DNA of 64,000 nt from Pseudomonadota bacterium (GCA_018817385.1 JAHIUA010000001.1:1-64000), one strand, 5' to 3'; positions 18,518 to 27,559 are shown, counted from the stretch's first letter. Notes: generated by a model not told the origin, from the letters alone. Numbers and translations: made by a program.

Positions 18518-21049
18518 ATGCGCAATCTATCTTCTCATAGCCGCATCACCCAGAAATCGTTGTTCTTCTGGGCAATGAAGGGCAACTTGGGCATGCAGTT
18601 ACTGCTCTTGTTACTGATAGTGACAATGGTCTTTTCCAGAGTTATTCCTCTGGAAATGCAGAAGAGAATTGTCAATGAATCCATAGCGCTGGGCAAGCTT
18701 GACAGTTTACTCATATATTGTGCCATTTACCTCCTGGCAGTCACAACCACTGCTGGCATAAAACTGGCTATTAACTATCTCCAGGTTCTCATTGGTGAGC
18801 GGGCAATGCTTGCCATGAGAAGAGAATTATACGCTCACATCATTAGCCTGCCGCTCCAGTTTTTTCGTAGCACCCAGCCAGGAATGGTCGTCAGCTCCCT
18901 GATGACGGAGTTAAGCACTGCCGGGTCCTTTGCCGGAATGGCATTAGCGGTTCCAATATCGAACATTCTCACCTTGCTGGCCTTTGCCGCTTACCTGCTC
19001 TGGTTGAATCCGAAATTAGCCATGGCAACCCTCGGCATCTATCCGATTGTTGCCTTTCTCATCCCCTACCTACAGAAAAAAGTTAACCGTTTAAACAAGC
19101 AAAGGGTAGATCAATCACGACTGGTATCGAGTCAGATTGCCGAGTCCATCACCGGGGTAACGGAAATCAGTGTCCATGGTGCCTATGCCCAGGAAAAAAG
19201 CAAATTTAATTCTCTGGTGGAAGGGTTACGGAACATCAGAACGACATGGTCCCTGTTACGTTTCAGCATCAAAACCATCAATAACTATTTTTCGAGCATC
19301 GGCCCCTTTGTGGTATTCCTTTTTGGAGGCTACCTGGTAATGCAGGGTCAACTTGAGCTTGGTTCTCTTGTAGCATTCCTCTCTGCACAAGAGAAATTAT
19401 ATGACCCCTGGAAAGAGCTTATTGAATACTATCAAGTTTATGAGGATGCTTCAGTTCGATATTACCGAACCATGCACTCTTTTGATATAGCTGCTGAGCA
19501 TCGGCCGGAAATCGCTCTCGACTCGATACCCGAATTAAAAGGCAACCTGAAAGTGACAAACCTGGGGTATACAACCAGAAATGGAACTGTTCTCCTCAAG
19601 GGGGTCACATTTTCCTTGGCAGCTGGGGAGAATCTGGCCCTGGTCGGTTTTTCCGGGAGCGGCAAGAGCACACTGCTTAACTGCATTGCCAAGATGTTTG
19701 ATTATAACAGCGGTTCGATTTTGCTGGATGATCGCGAAGTAAAAGAGATCCGCAAAAACGAAATCATTCAACACATCGGTTATATCTCCCAACATCCCTT
19801 CATCTTTTCCGGTACGATGCGTGAAAATTTACTCTACACCCATCGTGCTGCCAACACGAACGGGCCCGCCTCCAAGGAAGAGTATCATCCTCCTGAACTT
19901 GACCAACTCATTCTTGCTTTGCAACAGGCTGGGATCTTTGTCGATGTTATACGATTTGGCCTCAACAGTTTCCTTACAACAAAGGAAACGGAAATGATTG
20001 CCAAGATCATTCGCATCCGGAAACAATTCAGAAAGGACTACAGTCAATCTCTGGAAAAATACATTGAGTTTTACCGGGAAGACCGATACATGTACCACTC
20101 TGATATTGCAGAAAATATAGTTTTTGGTACTCCACTTGATAGCTTACTTCCACTTTCTTCTCTGGCCACATCCCTCCTCTTCAGGACCTTTCTGGATAGA
20201 ACGGATCTAACTGAGCCCTTGCTGTCTCTTGGTGTGGATCTGACAAAACAATACGTGGATAACCTATCCGGATTGGGCGATCTTGATCCTTTTTTGCCCA
20301 CCATCCCGATTACCGGTGAAAAGGGGAATACATATCGAATACTCTTAGAACGTCTTGGAGAAAGCAGCCCGAACCACCTTCCACCTGCAGACCAAGCCTC
20401 TCTCTTAACCCTTGCCCTGCTATTCACCCCCGGTAGCCGGCGGCCCTATAGTATTCAGCCAACACTTGAAAAAAATATCCTCCAGGGCAGAAAGTCCTGG
20501 AAAGAATGGCGCGAAAAAGTATTCCCAGGCAAATTCAACTCGTTTCAGGAAACTGCGTACATCCATGGCCAATCAATCCTCAACAACATCCTTTTTGGAA
20601 GGATAAAAACGGAACAGATCTCTGCTCAAGAAGAAATAAGTCAGAACATCATCCGCTTGTTGATCGAAGAAGACTGCCTCGAATCTATCGCCGAGGCAGG
20701 GATGGACTATCATATAGGAAGCATGGGCAACAGGCTTTCCGGGGGCCAAAAACAAAAACTGGCCATTGCCAGGGTCTTGTTGAAAGACGCCAAAATCATT
20801 CTCATGGATGAATCAACGTCAGCGCTCGACAATCAATCACAGTCTCGAATCCAACGACTCATTGAACATCGGTGGCAAGGCGAGCGAACGGTTATCGCCG
20901 TTGTTCATCGGTTAGACAGTATTGAAGGGTTTAATAAGATAGGTGTTATGAAAGATGGACAACTTATGGAATACGGGGAGTACCCTCAGCTGATCTCCCA
21001 AAAAGGGTTACTCTATGAACTCGTCTTCGGAAAAAAGGAGTGGAGATGA
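18518..21049 (+). CDS. ABC exporter half-transporter with large insertion in its ATPase domain
   Basis: 843 residues. About 5-6 membrane helices lie in residues 22-290 (exporter-type fold). The ATPase domain starts near 345 with Walker A GFSGSGKST (about 377-385) and Q-loop G-Y-I-S-Q-H-P-F-I-F-S-G-T. Normal exporters reach the signature about 100 residues later. Here RLSGGQKQK comes only at about 739, followed by Walker B I-I-L-M-D-E-S-T-S-A-L-D and switch H in V-V-H-R-L-D. About 275 extra residues contain three echoes of the post-Q-loop strand (ENLLYT, ENIVFG, NNILFG). All catalytic motifs are kept, so ATP-driven export is likely; the substrate is unknown. The ribosome binding site is poor. 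It is downstream of the phosphatase and upstream of the kinase. Confidence 0.9.
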   Translation: MRNLSSHSRITQKSLFFWAMKGNLGMQLLLLLLIVTMVFSRVIPLEMQKRIVNESIALGKLDSLLIYCAIYLLAVTTTAGIKLAINYLQVLIGERAMLAMRRELYAHIISLPLQFFRSTQPGMVVSSLMTELSTAGSFAGMALAVPISNILTLLAFAAYLLWLNPKLAMATLGIYPIVAFLIPYLQKKVNRLNKQRVDQSRLVSSQIAESITGVTEISVHGAYAQEKSKFNSLVEGLRNIRTTWSLLRFSIKTINNYFSSIGPFVVFLFGGYLVMQGQLELGSLVAFLSAQEKLYDPWKELIEYYQVYEDASVRYYRTMHSFDIAAEHRPEIALDSIPELKGNLKVTNLGYTTRNGTVLLKGVTFSLAAGENLALVGFSGSGKSTLLNCIAKMFDYNSGSILLDDREVKEIRKNEIIQHIGYISQHPFIFSGTMRENLLYTHRAANTNGPASKEEYHPPELDQLILALQQAGIFVDVIRFGLNSFLTTKETEMIAKIIRIRKQFRKDYSQSLEKYIEFYREDRYMYHSDIAENIVFGTPLDSLLPLSSLATSLLFRTFLDRTDLTEPLLSLGVDLTKQYVDNLSGLGDLDPFLPTIPITGEKGNTYRILLERLGESSPNHLPPADQASLLTLALLFTPGSRRPYSIQPTLEKNILQGRKSWKEWREKVFPGKFNSFQETAYIHGQSILNNILFGRIKTEQISAQEEISQNIIRLLIEEDCLESIAEAGMDYHIGSMGNRLSGGQKQKLAIARVLLKDAKIILMDESTSALDNQSQSRIQRLIEHRWQGERTVIAVVHRLDSIEGFNKIGVMKDGQLMEYGEYPQLISQKGLLYELVFGKKEWR

Positions 21050-21132
21050 AGCATCCAAGAACCCTATCTGGCAGCAAGGTCCGAATGAACGTACCAGAAA
21101 CAATTCCTCGAACTTTTTTGGCAAAAAAATGA
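21046..21132 (+). CDS. 28-codon mini-ORF linking the ABC and kinase genes
   Basis: Its ATG (21046) overlaps the ABC stop as ATGA and is preceded by AAGGAGTGGAG. Its TGA (21130-21132) overlaps the kinase ATG at 21129, again as ATGA. It encodes MKHPRTLSGSKV... and ends ...FLAKK; basic, with no hydrophobic segment. It fills exactly the gap between the two genes, so its translation could deliver ribosomes to the kinase start, which lacks its own ribosome binding site. It may be a coupling device instead of a functional peptide. Inference from overlaps only. Confidence 0.45.
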   Translation: MKHPRTLSGSKVRMNVPETIPRTFLAKK

Positions 21133-21536
21133 CGAAAGAGTTTCAAATAATAGGCTCTCTAAAAGGCTTAGACGATCTAAGGGTACACCTGGAGAAAACA
21201 GCCTTGGCCTGGAGTCTCTCCCAAAATCAACTAGTTGAAATAAATTTAATCCTGGAAGAGATTTGTTCGAATTACATTGAACATGGAGAAAGTAATGCCC
21301 TCAATTCTATTAAAATACAACTGATTCTGGAAAATTCTCTCCTCTCGATACGTATCACAGACGAAGGGCCGGAATTTGATCCAACAACAGTATCAGACCC
21401 TGATGTGCATCTGCCAATTGACAAAAGAAAGGCAGGTGGCCTTGGCTTATATTTTGTAAAACACTACACAGACAGTATCTCCTATAGAAGGATAAATAAT
21501 ACTAACAATCTCTTTATTGAAAAAAAGATAAAATAA
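21129..21536 (+). CDS. RsbW/SpoIIAB-like serine kinase (anti-sigma-factor type ATPase)
   Basis: About 135 residues, a minimal HATPase_c domain. The N-box is N-L-I-L-E-E-I-C-S-N-Y-I-E-H-G, the G1 box is T-D-E-G-P-E-F-D-P, and the G2 box is G-G-L-G-L-Y-F-V-K-H. Such proteins phosphorylate a Ser of a STAS antagonist and, when free, bind a target, often a sigma factor. No sigma factor is nearby; the phosphatase and the STAS protein are. The in-frame start at 21015 would overlap the ABC gene by 35 bases, so I prefer the ATG at 21129. The gene is clearly A/T-rich. Confidence 0.85.
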   Translation: MTKEFQIIGSLKGLDDLRVHLEKTALAWSLSQNQLVEINLILEEICSNYIEHGESNALNSIKIQLILENSLLSIRITDEGPEFDPTTVSDPDVHLPIDKRKAGGLGLYFVKHYTDSISYRRINNTNNLFIEKKIK

Positions 21537-21551
21537 CTGAGCGGAGAAAAT

Positions 21552-21878
21552 ATGTACATCACTGTTGAAAATAAAGATGGGTCAATGATTGTTTCTATTG
21601 AAGGCAGGCTTGATTCTATAACTTCAAGTAAATTAGAGAAATGGGCGGATGAAGCTATTACTCCGCCTAAACACAATGTTGTAATGGACTTTTCTCAGTT
21701 GGAGTATATTTCGAGTGCAGGAATGAGGGCAATATTGAATATCTCAAAACTCATAAATAAACATTCCTATACATTTTCAATTTGTAGTGCCCATGACCAC
21801 ATAAGAGAGATATTTGAAATTTCAGGTTTTGATTCGTTTATCCCCATCTACAGGTCAGTAGAGGACTCTTTACCATAA
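21552..21878 (+). CDS. STAS-domain anti-anti-sigma factor-like antagonist
   Basis: 108 residues, the size of RsbV/SpoIIAA. The core strand and phosphorylation site read D-F-S-Q-L-E-Y-I-S-S-A-G-M-R-A; the Ser just before A-G-M is the expected target of the upstream kinase and of the PP2C phosphatase at 16592. CGGAG lies 5 bases before the ATG, and the gene starts 15 bases after the kinase stop. With its neighbours it completes a partner-switching module. A/T-rich like the kinase gene. Confidence 0.9.
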   Translation: MYITVENKDGSMIVSIEGRLDSITSSKLEKWADEAITPPKHNVVMDFSQLEYISSAGMRAILNISKLINKHSYTFSICSAHDHIREIFEISGFDSFIPIYRSVEDSLP

Positions 21879-22279
21879 GAGACACCTTTCAATGCACCAA
21901 CTGCAACGACTGCACGCGTACTTTCTTTGCCTACCCAAAACAATAAAAGCAGTGCAACTACTGGAAGAAACCGATGAAATTCAGGCTCAAATTACCTAGG
22001 CATTCGGTTGGGAAATCAGCGGTGGGGTCTTACAAGAATCATGGCTCCATCACTTTGAAATAACATATTTTTTTCGTCATTTCAGGACCTTATCCATAAA
22101 CTCCTGGCAATGAACAAGAACCTTCTCTTGCAATGAAACGAACAGGTCCATCCTGTTCTTCTTGCCAGCAGGGGATGGGAAAGCAGCAGGAATCCTTTTT
22201 CAACAAGAGTGAGGAGAGGCACAACTCCTCACTCTTGTGCGTCCCTGAACATTCCACCGCGCACAGGAACGAGGCTGAA
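21879..22279. other. Convergent intergenic region with a 13-base hairpin
   Basis: A perfect inverted repeat, CAAGAGTGAGGAG (22204-22216) and CTCCTCACTCTTG (22225-22237), has an 8-base loop and lies 43 bases beyond the cytochrome stop. It probably ends the minus-strand operon, although a run of A rather than T follows on that strand. Nothing else is recognised. Confidence 0.6.
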
Positions 22280-24085
22280 TCATTCAGAGAGTGCTCTCTC
22301 CCCCTTCTCCATCCGGGAACAGATTGTTTCCTTACTGAAATCCTTCCACATGGGATCGGTGTACTGACTGTGGCAACCAACGCAAAGGCCAACACGAAGG
22401 ATACGCTGCAGCTCGTCTTTATTAAAAGGACGGAGGTCAGGACGGGAACCATGCTGCAGGGCTTCACCCTCGATATTGACAAAGGCATCAAAGGGGACAG
22501 TCTGACCCACCAGGGTATCCACGCCCTGATCCAGGGAAGCGAACGACCAGTTGCCATCCTTGTCCACAGCCACGGTTCCCTCGCCCAGACCAACGGTCTT
22601 GGTGGACTGGTGACAGTCAGCACAGTCTCTGCCCCTGGCCTGGGTGGTATGGGGATTGATGGCGGCCATGGTAAAGCGATTAAAGCCGCCTTCGACCTTT
22701 CCGTCTTCATCAAGCATGGTCACAATGTCCTGGCAACCGGGAGTAACGATCACCACCTCGTCCTTCCACAGGGCTAGCATGGGTCTCTCATAGCGGATAT
22801 AGGACCTGCCTTCTTCCCACATACCCGGGGTCTCTTTCAGAGTCAACTTATCCAGATGTTTTTCTGCAGCGTCGCGTTTGGCATGACAGCCATAGCACTG
22901 GGGTACCCAGGTGGAGTGACAGGCCTCACAGGTCATCCGTTTGTGACCACTGAAGTCGCAGACTCCTTTTTTAGGGACAGCCAGAGGATACACCTTGCCA
23001 TTGACCTTCCCTGTCAGCTCAAATTTCTCTGCATTCTTGCTGATATTGATAACCTGATCCCCCTTGCGGGTTATTCCGGGGTTTTCCGAATGACACATCT
23101 CGCAGGAGATCTCCAGCTGATCCTCATAGTGGGCATAACTGGTGCCGTCACCCATGATCTCATTACGGGTATGACAGTCAATGCAGGCCATCTCCTTCTT
23201 GTGGTGAATATCCTCGGCAATCTCCAGATAGAAACGCTGCCCCGGCAACTGCTTTGAGGTCATCCCCCCCTTTTCATAGGGAGTGCCATAGCCTTCAGAC
23301 TCGAAGATACCGGTATAGGAGATGCCGATCCTGCCGGAACGATTATGACAGCGGATACAGTTATCCTCTCCCACTTTTTTAAGGATCAGGGGATGGACCT
23401 TTTTCTTTTCACTCTTGGTCCTATCATCAAAACCGGCAACCCCTTGGCGATCTTCTCCTTCGGGAAGAAGATAATGACAGGCAGAACAGCCACCGCCCTT
23501 TTCATTGAAAAAATCCGGGGCCCCGGGGAGATCGTTTTTCTGTTTCCACAGATGGCAGGTCGCACAGAGTTTACGAAAATAATCGAGGGCCAGTGAGGTC
23601 TCACCACTGTCCATGAGATCTTTGACAGTGAGTTCCGTATCCTGGGAGTCCGTTTCTCCCCAGTAATAGAGGAGGGTGCCGAGGATCCCGCGGTTGGTGG
23701 CCATGAGGGAGTTCATCACCTTTTTCACGTCCGTTGGATGGCAGCCTTCGATGCCACAGGTTTTTTCCACCACCCGCAGGTCGCCCGGATTGATCACCAT
23801 CCCCTTATGCGCCTGATCCTTCTCAAGGGCAAGCCCGTCACCGAGATGGCAGGAAGCACAGCCAATCACTCTGGGATCATGGGCAGGGTCAAGTTTTTCA
23901 TCCTGGTGGCACGAAAGACACATATCGATACGACCACTGGTGGTCATATAAACCTGATCCGGGCGTTTAATAAGCATTTCCCGAGTGATGAGCAGGGCGA
24001 CAACTATCAGGAGAAACAGGAGGAGCAGTTGTTTTTTGACTGCTCTGCCCTCACCAGTCCTGGCTGTTTGCGATTGCTTGGCCAT
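22280..24085 (-). CDS. Membrane-anchored multihaem cytochrome c (11-12 haems)
   Basis: 601 residues. One N-terminal membrane helix (about residues 18-38) anchors the protein facing the periplasm. I count eleven CxxCH motifs: CLSCH, CASCH, CATCH, CSACH, CIRCH, CIDCH, CEMCH, CEACH, CYGCH, CADCH and CVGCH. There is also one CX4CH-type site (C-G-I-E-G-C-H) that may bind a twelfth haem. It should carry electrons across the periplasm; whether it reduces a substrate itself cannot be told. Start ATG is 3 bases after the NAD synthetase stop, so it is the third gene of an operon. No porin partner or NrfD-like subunit is adjacent. Confidence 0.92.
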   Translation of the reverse strand: MAKQSQTARTGEGRAVKKQLLLLFLLIVVALLITREMLIKRPDQVYMTTSGRIDMCLSCHQDEKLDPAHDPRVIGCASCHLGDGLALEKDQAHKGMVINPGDLRVVEKTCGIEGCHPTDVKKVMNSLMATNRGILGTLLYYWGETDSQDTELTVKDLMDSGETSLALDYFRKLCATCHLWKQKNDLPGAPDFFNEKGGGCSACHYLLPEGEDRQGVAGFDDRTKSEKKKVHPLILKKVGEDNCIRCHNRSGRIGISYTGIFESEGYGTPYEKGGMTSKQLPGQRFYLEIAEDIHHKKEMACIDCHTRNEIMGDGTSYAHYEDQLEISCEMCHSENPGITRKGDQVINISKNAEKFELTGKVNGKVYPLAVPKKGVCDFSGHKRMTCEACHSTWVPQCYGCHAKRDAAEKHLDKLTLKETPGMWEEGRSYIRYERPMLALWKDEVVIVTPGCQDIVTMLDEDGKVEGGFNRFTMAAINPHTTQARGRDCADCHQSTKTVGLGEGTVAVDKDGNWSFASLDQGVDTLVGQTVPFDAFVNIEGEALQHGSRPDLRPFNKDELQRILRVGLCVGCHSQYTDPMWKDFSKETICSRMEKGERALSE

Positions 24086-24088
24086 CTG

Positions 24089-25738
24089 TCAGTCCTGAAA
24101 ATTCTGGGCATTGGGATATCTGCGCCCATAGCCAAAGGCCTTGCTCGTCACTTTCAGTCCCATGGCTGCCTGTTTACGCTTGTACTCGTTAATCCGTACC
24201 CGACGCAGAATATCATGAACCAGTTGTTTCTCAAAACCACGGGCCACAATGTCTTCCCCTCCCAGTCGCTCTTCCAGGTGCAGCTCCAGGATCTGATCGA
24301 GAATCTCATAGTCGGGCAGATCATCCTGATCGCACTGGTCGGGTTTCAGCTCTGCCGTTGGTGCCTTGGTGATGGTACGGACAGGAATGATTTCCCTTTC
24401 CTGATTGACAAAGTGAGCGAGCTCATAGACCAGCTGTTTGGGAACATCAGAGATAACGGCCAATCCGCCGTTCATATCTCCATAAAGGGTGCAGTAGCCA
24501 ACGGCCATCTCACTCTTGTTACCTGTGGAAAGGAGAAGATGACCAAATTTATTGGACAGGGCCATGAGCAGATTGCCACGAATTCTGGCCTGGAGGTTCT
24601 GTTCCGTCAGATCGGAGGGGAGACCGGCAAAGATGGGCTGAAGACTCTCCTGAAAGGCCCTGAAAAGGTCACTGATGGGGATCACCTCAAACCGACAGCC
24701 AAGATTGCGCGCCAAGGCCCTCGCATCTTCCATGGAATCATCCGAGCTGTAGGGAGAAGGGAGGGCCACTCCCAGGACATTTTCCGGCCCCAGGGCCTTG
24801 ACGGCGAGGGCTGCGGTGAGGGCGGAGTCAATCCCACCGGAAAGGCCGAGAACCACGGAACGAAATCCGCATTTTCCGATATAATCCCTGATACCCATGA
24901 CCAAAGCGTCGTGAACGGCTGCCATGCAGTCTTCCTCTGCCGGTTCATGGAGAAGACCGCTCCAGTCCTCGCTGTCGACGACAAGCAAATCCTCATCAAA
25001 TCCTCGACACTTGGCGCTGACTTCGCCCTCATTGTTCATGAGCAGGCTGCGCCCGTCAAAGAGGAGAGAATCCTGCCCGCCCACCTGATTGATATAGAGC
25101 AGAGGGACCTGATAACGAATGCAGAGGGAGCGAAAGATACCATGGCGCACCCCTTCCTTATCCCGCTGAAAGGGAGAGGCCGAGATATTGATCAGGCAAT
25201 CAATACGCCGCCCCTCTGCCTTTTCCTCGGCAAAGAGTTCTTCCACTGGATCCTTACCATACTCACCAATCACCGAATGCCAGATATCCTCACAGATAGT
25301 AATGCCAAAACGGAGGCCGTTACACTCAACAACTTCTGCCTGACCACCCGGTTCAAAATAACGCTTCTCATCAAAGACATCATAGGTTGGTAACAACTGT
25401 TTGCGTACCCGATGAACAATAGCCCCCTTACGAATAAGGAAAGCGCTATTATACAGACGCTTGCCTCCTTGCGGCTGCTGACGCTGCTCGATACAGCCAA
25501 GCAGGACATCCAGATTCGGCAGTTCCCGACAGAGCTGTTCCAGAGCCCGATCCTGGGCGGCAAGAAAGGATGGGCGTTCTAACAGATCCTGAGGAGGATA
25601 GCCGGACAGGACCAACTCCGGGAATACGACCAGACCACAGTTCTCTTCTTCAGCCTTGAGGCTGGCAGCAAGGATTTTCTGACTGTTGACTGCAAAATCA
25701 CCAATCACCGGGTTTATCTGGACCAGGGCTATTTTCAT
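24089..25738 (-). CDS. nadE: Glutamine-hydrolysing NAD+ synthetase
   Basis: About 549 residues, two domains. An N-terminal nitrilase-type glutaminase (1-260) has its Glu in V-F-P-E-L-V-L-S-G-Y-P-P, Lys in R-V-R-K-Q-L-L-P-T-Y and Cys in G-I-T-I-C-E-D-I-W-H. The C-terminal NAD synthetase domain (about 280-549) has the pyrophosphate loop SGGIDSAL and S-T-G-N-K-S-E. It converts deamido-NAD+ plus glutamine and ATP to NAD+. The start is set at M-K-I-A-L-V-Q-I-N-P; the longer frame to 25843 adds a non-conserved extension. Second gene of a minus-strand operon. Confidence 0.95.
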   Translation of the reverse strand: MKIALVQINPVIGDFAVNSQKILAASLKAEEENCGLVVFPELVLSGYPPQDLLERPSFLAAQDRALEQLCRELPNLDVLLGCIEQRQQPQGGKRLYNSAFLIRKGAIVHRVRKQLLPTYDVFDEKRYFEPGGQAEVVECNGLRFGITICEDIWHSVIGEYGKDPVEELFAEEKAEGRRIDCLINISASPFQRDKEGVRHGIFRSLCIRYQVPLLYINQVGGQDSLLFDGRSLLMNNEGEVSAKCRGFDEDLLVVDSEDWSGLLHEPAEEDCMAAVHDALVMGIRDYIGKCGFRSVVLGLSGGIDSALTAALAVKALGPENVLGVALPSPYSSDDSMEDARALARNLGCRFEVIPISDLFRAFQESLQPIFAGLPSDLTEQNLQARIRGNLLMALSNKFGHLLLSTGNKSEMAVGYCTLYGDMNGGLAVISDVPKQLVYELAHFVNQEREIIPVRTITKAPTAELKPDQCDQDDLPDYEILDQILELHLEERLGGEDIVARGFEKQLVHDILRRVRINEYKRKQAAMGLKVTSKAFGYGRRYPNAQNFQD

Positions 25739-25900
25739 ACTTTTCCAAACTACGATAAATGAAACTGAATTCTCTCTTAGAAAAACTCTCCAGGAGCCAC
25801 AACACCTTGGCGATGTGTTTACCACATTCTCGATTGTTGTCAATTACAAGGGAAGAAAAAGCCGCCGAACACTGCTTGAACATCACAGATTGCCAAGACC

Positions 25901-27559
25901 TCAGCGCATTGCACCTATTTTGGTCTCGCCGACATAGTCCCGACTTTCAAAACCAGTCATCGTTGTCATTTTACGCGTCAGCACCCCGATATCTTTAAGA
26001 TTTCTAATAATAGTTTTCACTTCTTCAATCAATTCCTGCTCTTCCAGGTCCTCTTCAAGTAACTGCGCCGTTCCTAAAGCAGCAAAGAGAGGGGTATTGA
26101 TCTCATGGGCCACAGTTCCGGCCAGCTCAACAACTCCTTGCAATTTGACTCGTTCCAACTGTTCTTCTTCCAGCTGTCGCTTGTCAGTAATATCACGAAT
26201 CACCTCTATAACATACTCAACCTCTCCGTCCGAACCAAGCATGGGAGAGGCTGTACGCTCATACCAGCGTATTCCGTCTTCCTGGAAGGTTTTGTGGGTG
26301 TAGGTGTATGCATTTCCTGTCGCCAGGACCTTGCTCACCGGACAATCCCTTTCATCACAGTCCTGATTCTGCCAGAGCTCATTATAATCACAGCCGAGAA
26401 GATCGTTTTCTGAACGATTCATCACCTCCTGAAAAACCTTATTCACCAGCACCAGATGCTTTTCCTTATCCAACACCAGTAGTTGCGGTCTGATACAATT
26501 CAGGATGTTGGTAAGGAAGCGTTCATTTTCTTCGATCTGGTTAAAAAGCAGAGTAATCTGTTGATAGGTCTTGGCATTACGGATGGCAGCCCCTCCAGCC
26601 TCAGCCACGGTCACGGCAAAGTTGATTTCACTGCTGGTGAAGCAGCGAGGCACATCAGAGAGGATCCGGAGCACTCCGATGACATCTTGTTCCGCCTTGA
26701 TGGGAACAGAAAGAAGTGATTGAATCCCTTCCTCTTTCATATATTCTTTGTAAAATATGCGAACGTCGCGATTGACGTCATAGATAGAAGCCGGAGAACC
26801 TGACAGGGCTGCGGCGACATTCTTTTCATTCTCCACCCGACCCCGTCGGAGATAGCGCTCTGACAGGCCGTGGGAGGCCACCAGTTCCAGATGATTGGTC
26901 GTGCTATTGATCAAACGGATGGTGCAGCCCTTACACCCCAGAGACATGGGCAGGCGCTCAACAATGGTATCAAGTACTGCCGAGAGGTCGAGACTGGTGT
27001 TGAACAAGGTGGAAATCTCCTGAACCTCCTTCATAAAATCCACCTGATTCTCCATTTCTTTGAACATCCTGCTATTGGATATGGCAATTCCCACCTGTTC
27101 GGCAAGGGCCATGGAAAAAGAAATCTCCTCCTCCGCAAAGGTTCTGTTTTTCCGAGTCAAGAGACGGAGAATACCAATGATAGAATCCTGAAAAAGGATG
27201 GGGAGGGTAAGGACGCTTTTCACGCCCTCACTTTGAACCAGGTGCTGATCACCATATCCTGTTTCCTTATCCACATTGGTTTTGGCCACTGGATAGCCTG
27301 AACGGATCATCTCCATGGTCTCTTCCGTATCAATGCTGTCACGGGAAAGATACTCCATAGAAAGCCCATGCGCAGCCCCCATGACGAACTGACCGGTCTC
27401 GGCATCCAGCAAACGGATGGTTGCTGCATCTACGGCTAAGAGATCAGGCAGACTGTGGACGATGGTATCCATCACCTGTTGATGGTCAAGCACCATAGAG
27501 GTCAGCTTCGTTACCTTCTGGAAGACCTTGAGATACTCCTGTTCTTTTCTTGGCGTCAT
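25901..27559 (-). CDS. GAF-GAF-PAS protein with HisKA box but no ATPase domain
   Basis: 552 residues, soluble. Two GAF domains (about 15-170 and 185-345) are followed by a PAS/PAC domain (about 350-470). Then comes a dimerisation/phosphoacceptor helix with an intact H box ([11 protein letters not shown]). The protein stops about 65 residues after that histidine, so no N, G1 or G2 box exists, and the sequence up to NadE does not encode one in another frame that I can see. It could accept phosphate from another kinase or act as a pure sensor. First gene of an operon with NAD+ synthetase and the cytochrome. Confidence 0.85.
   Translation of the reverse strand: MTPRKEQEYLKVFQKVTKLTSMVLDHQQVMDTIVHSLPDLLAVDAATIRLLDAETGQFVMGAAHGLSMEYLSRDSIDTEETMEMIRSGYPVAKTNVDKETGYGDQHLVQSEGVKSVLTLPILFQDSIIGILRLLTRKNRTFAEEEISFSMALAEQVGIAISNSRMFKEMENQVDFMKEVQEISTLFNTSLDLSAVLDTIVERLPMSLGCKGCTIRLINSTTNHLELVASHGLSERYLRRGRVENEKNVAAALSGSPASIYDVNRDVRIFYKEYMKEEGIQSLLSVPIKAEQDVIGVLRILSDVPRCFTSSEINFAVTVAEAGGAAIRNAKTYQQITLLFNQIEENERFLTNILNCIRPQLLVLDKEKHLVLVNKVFQEVMNRSENDLLGCDYNELWQNQDCDERDCPVSKVLATGNAYTYTHKTFQEDGIRWYERTASPMLGSDGEVEYVIEVIRDITDKRQLEEEQLERVKLQGVVELAGTVAHEINTPLFAALGTAQLLEEDLEEQELIEEVKTIIRNLKDIGVLTRKMTTMTGFESRDYVGETKIGAMR

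Noticed and set aside
22090-22713. 207-codon minus-strand frame overlapping the cytochrome 3' end
   Set aside because: It is a different frame over the haem-encoding sequence, has Pro/Ser/Trp-rich shadow composition and no ribosome binding site.
23738-25393. 551-codon plus-strand frame opposite nadE and the cytochrome
   Set aside because: The minus-strand genes have complete catalytic motifs; this long frame is a codon-bias shadow.
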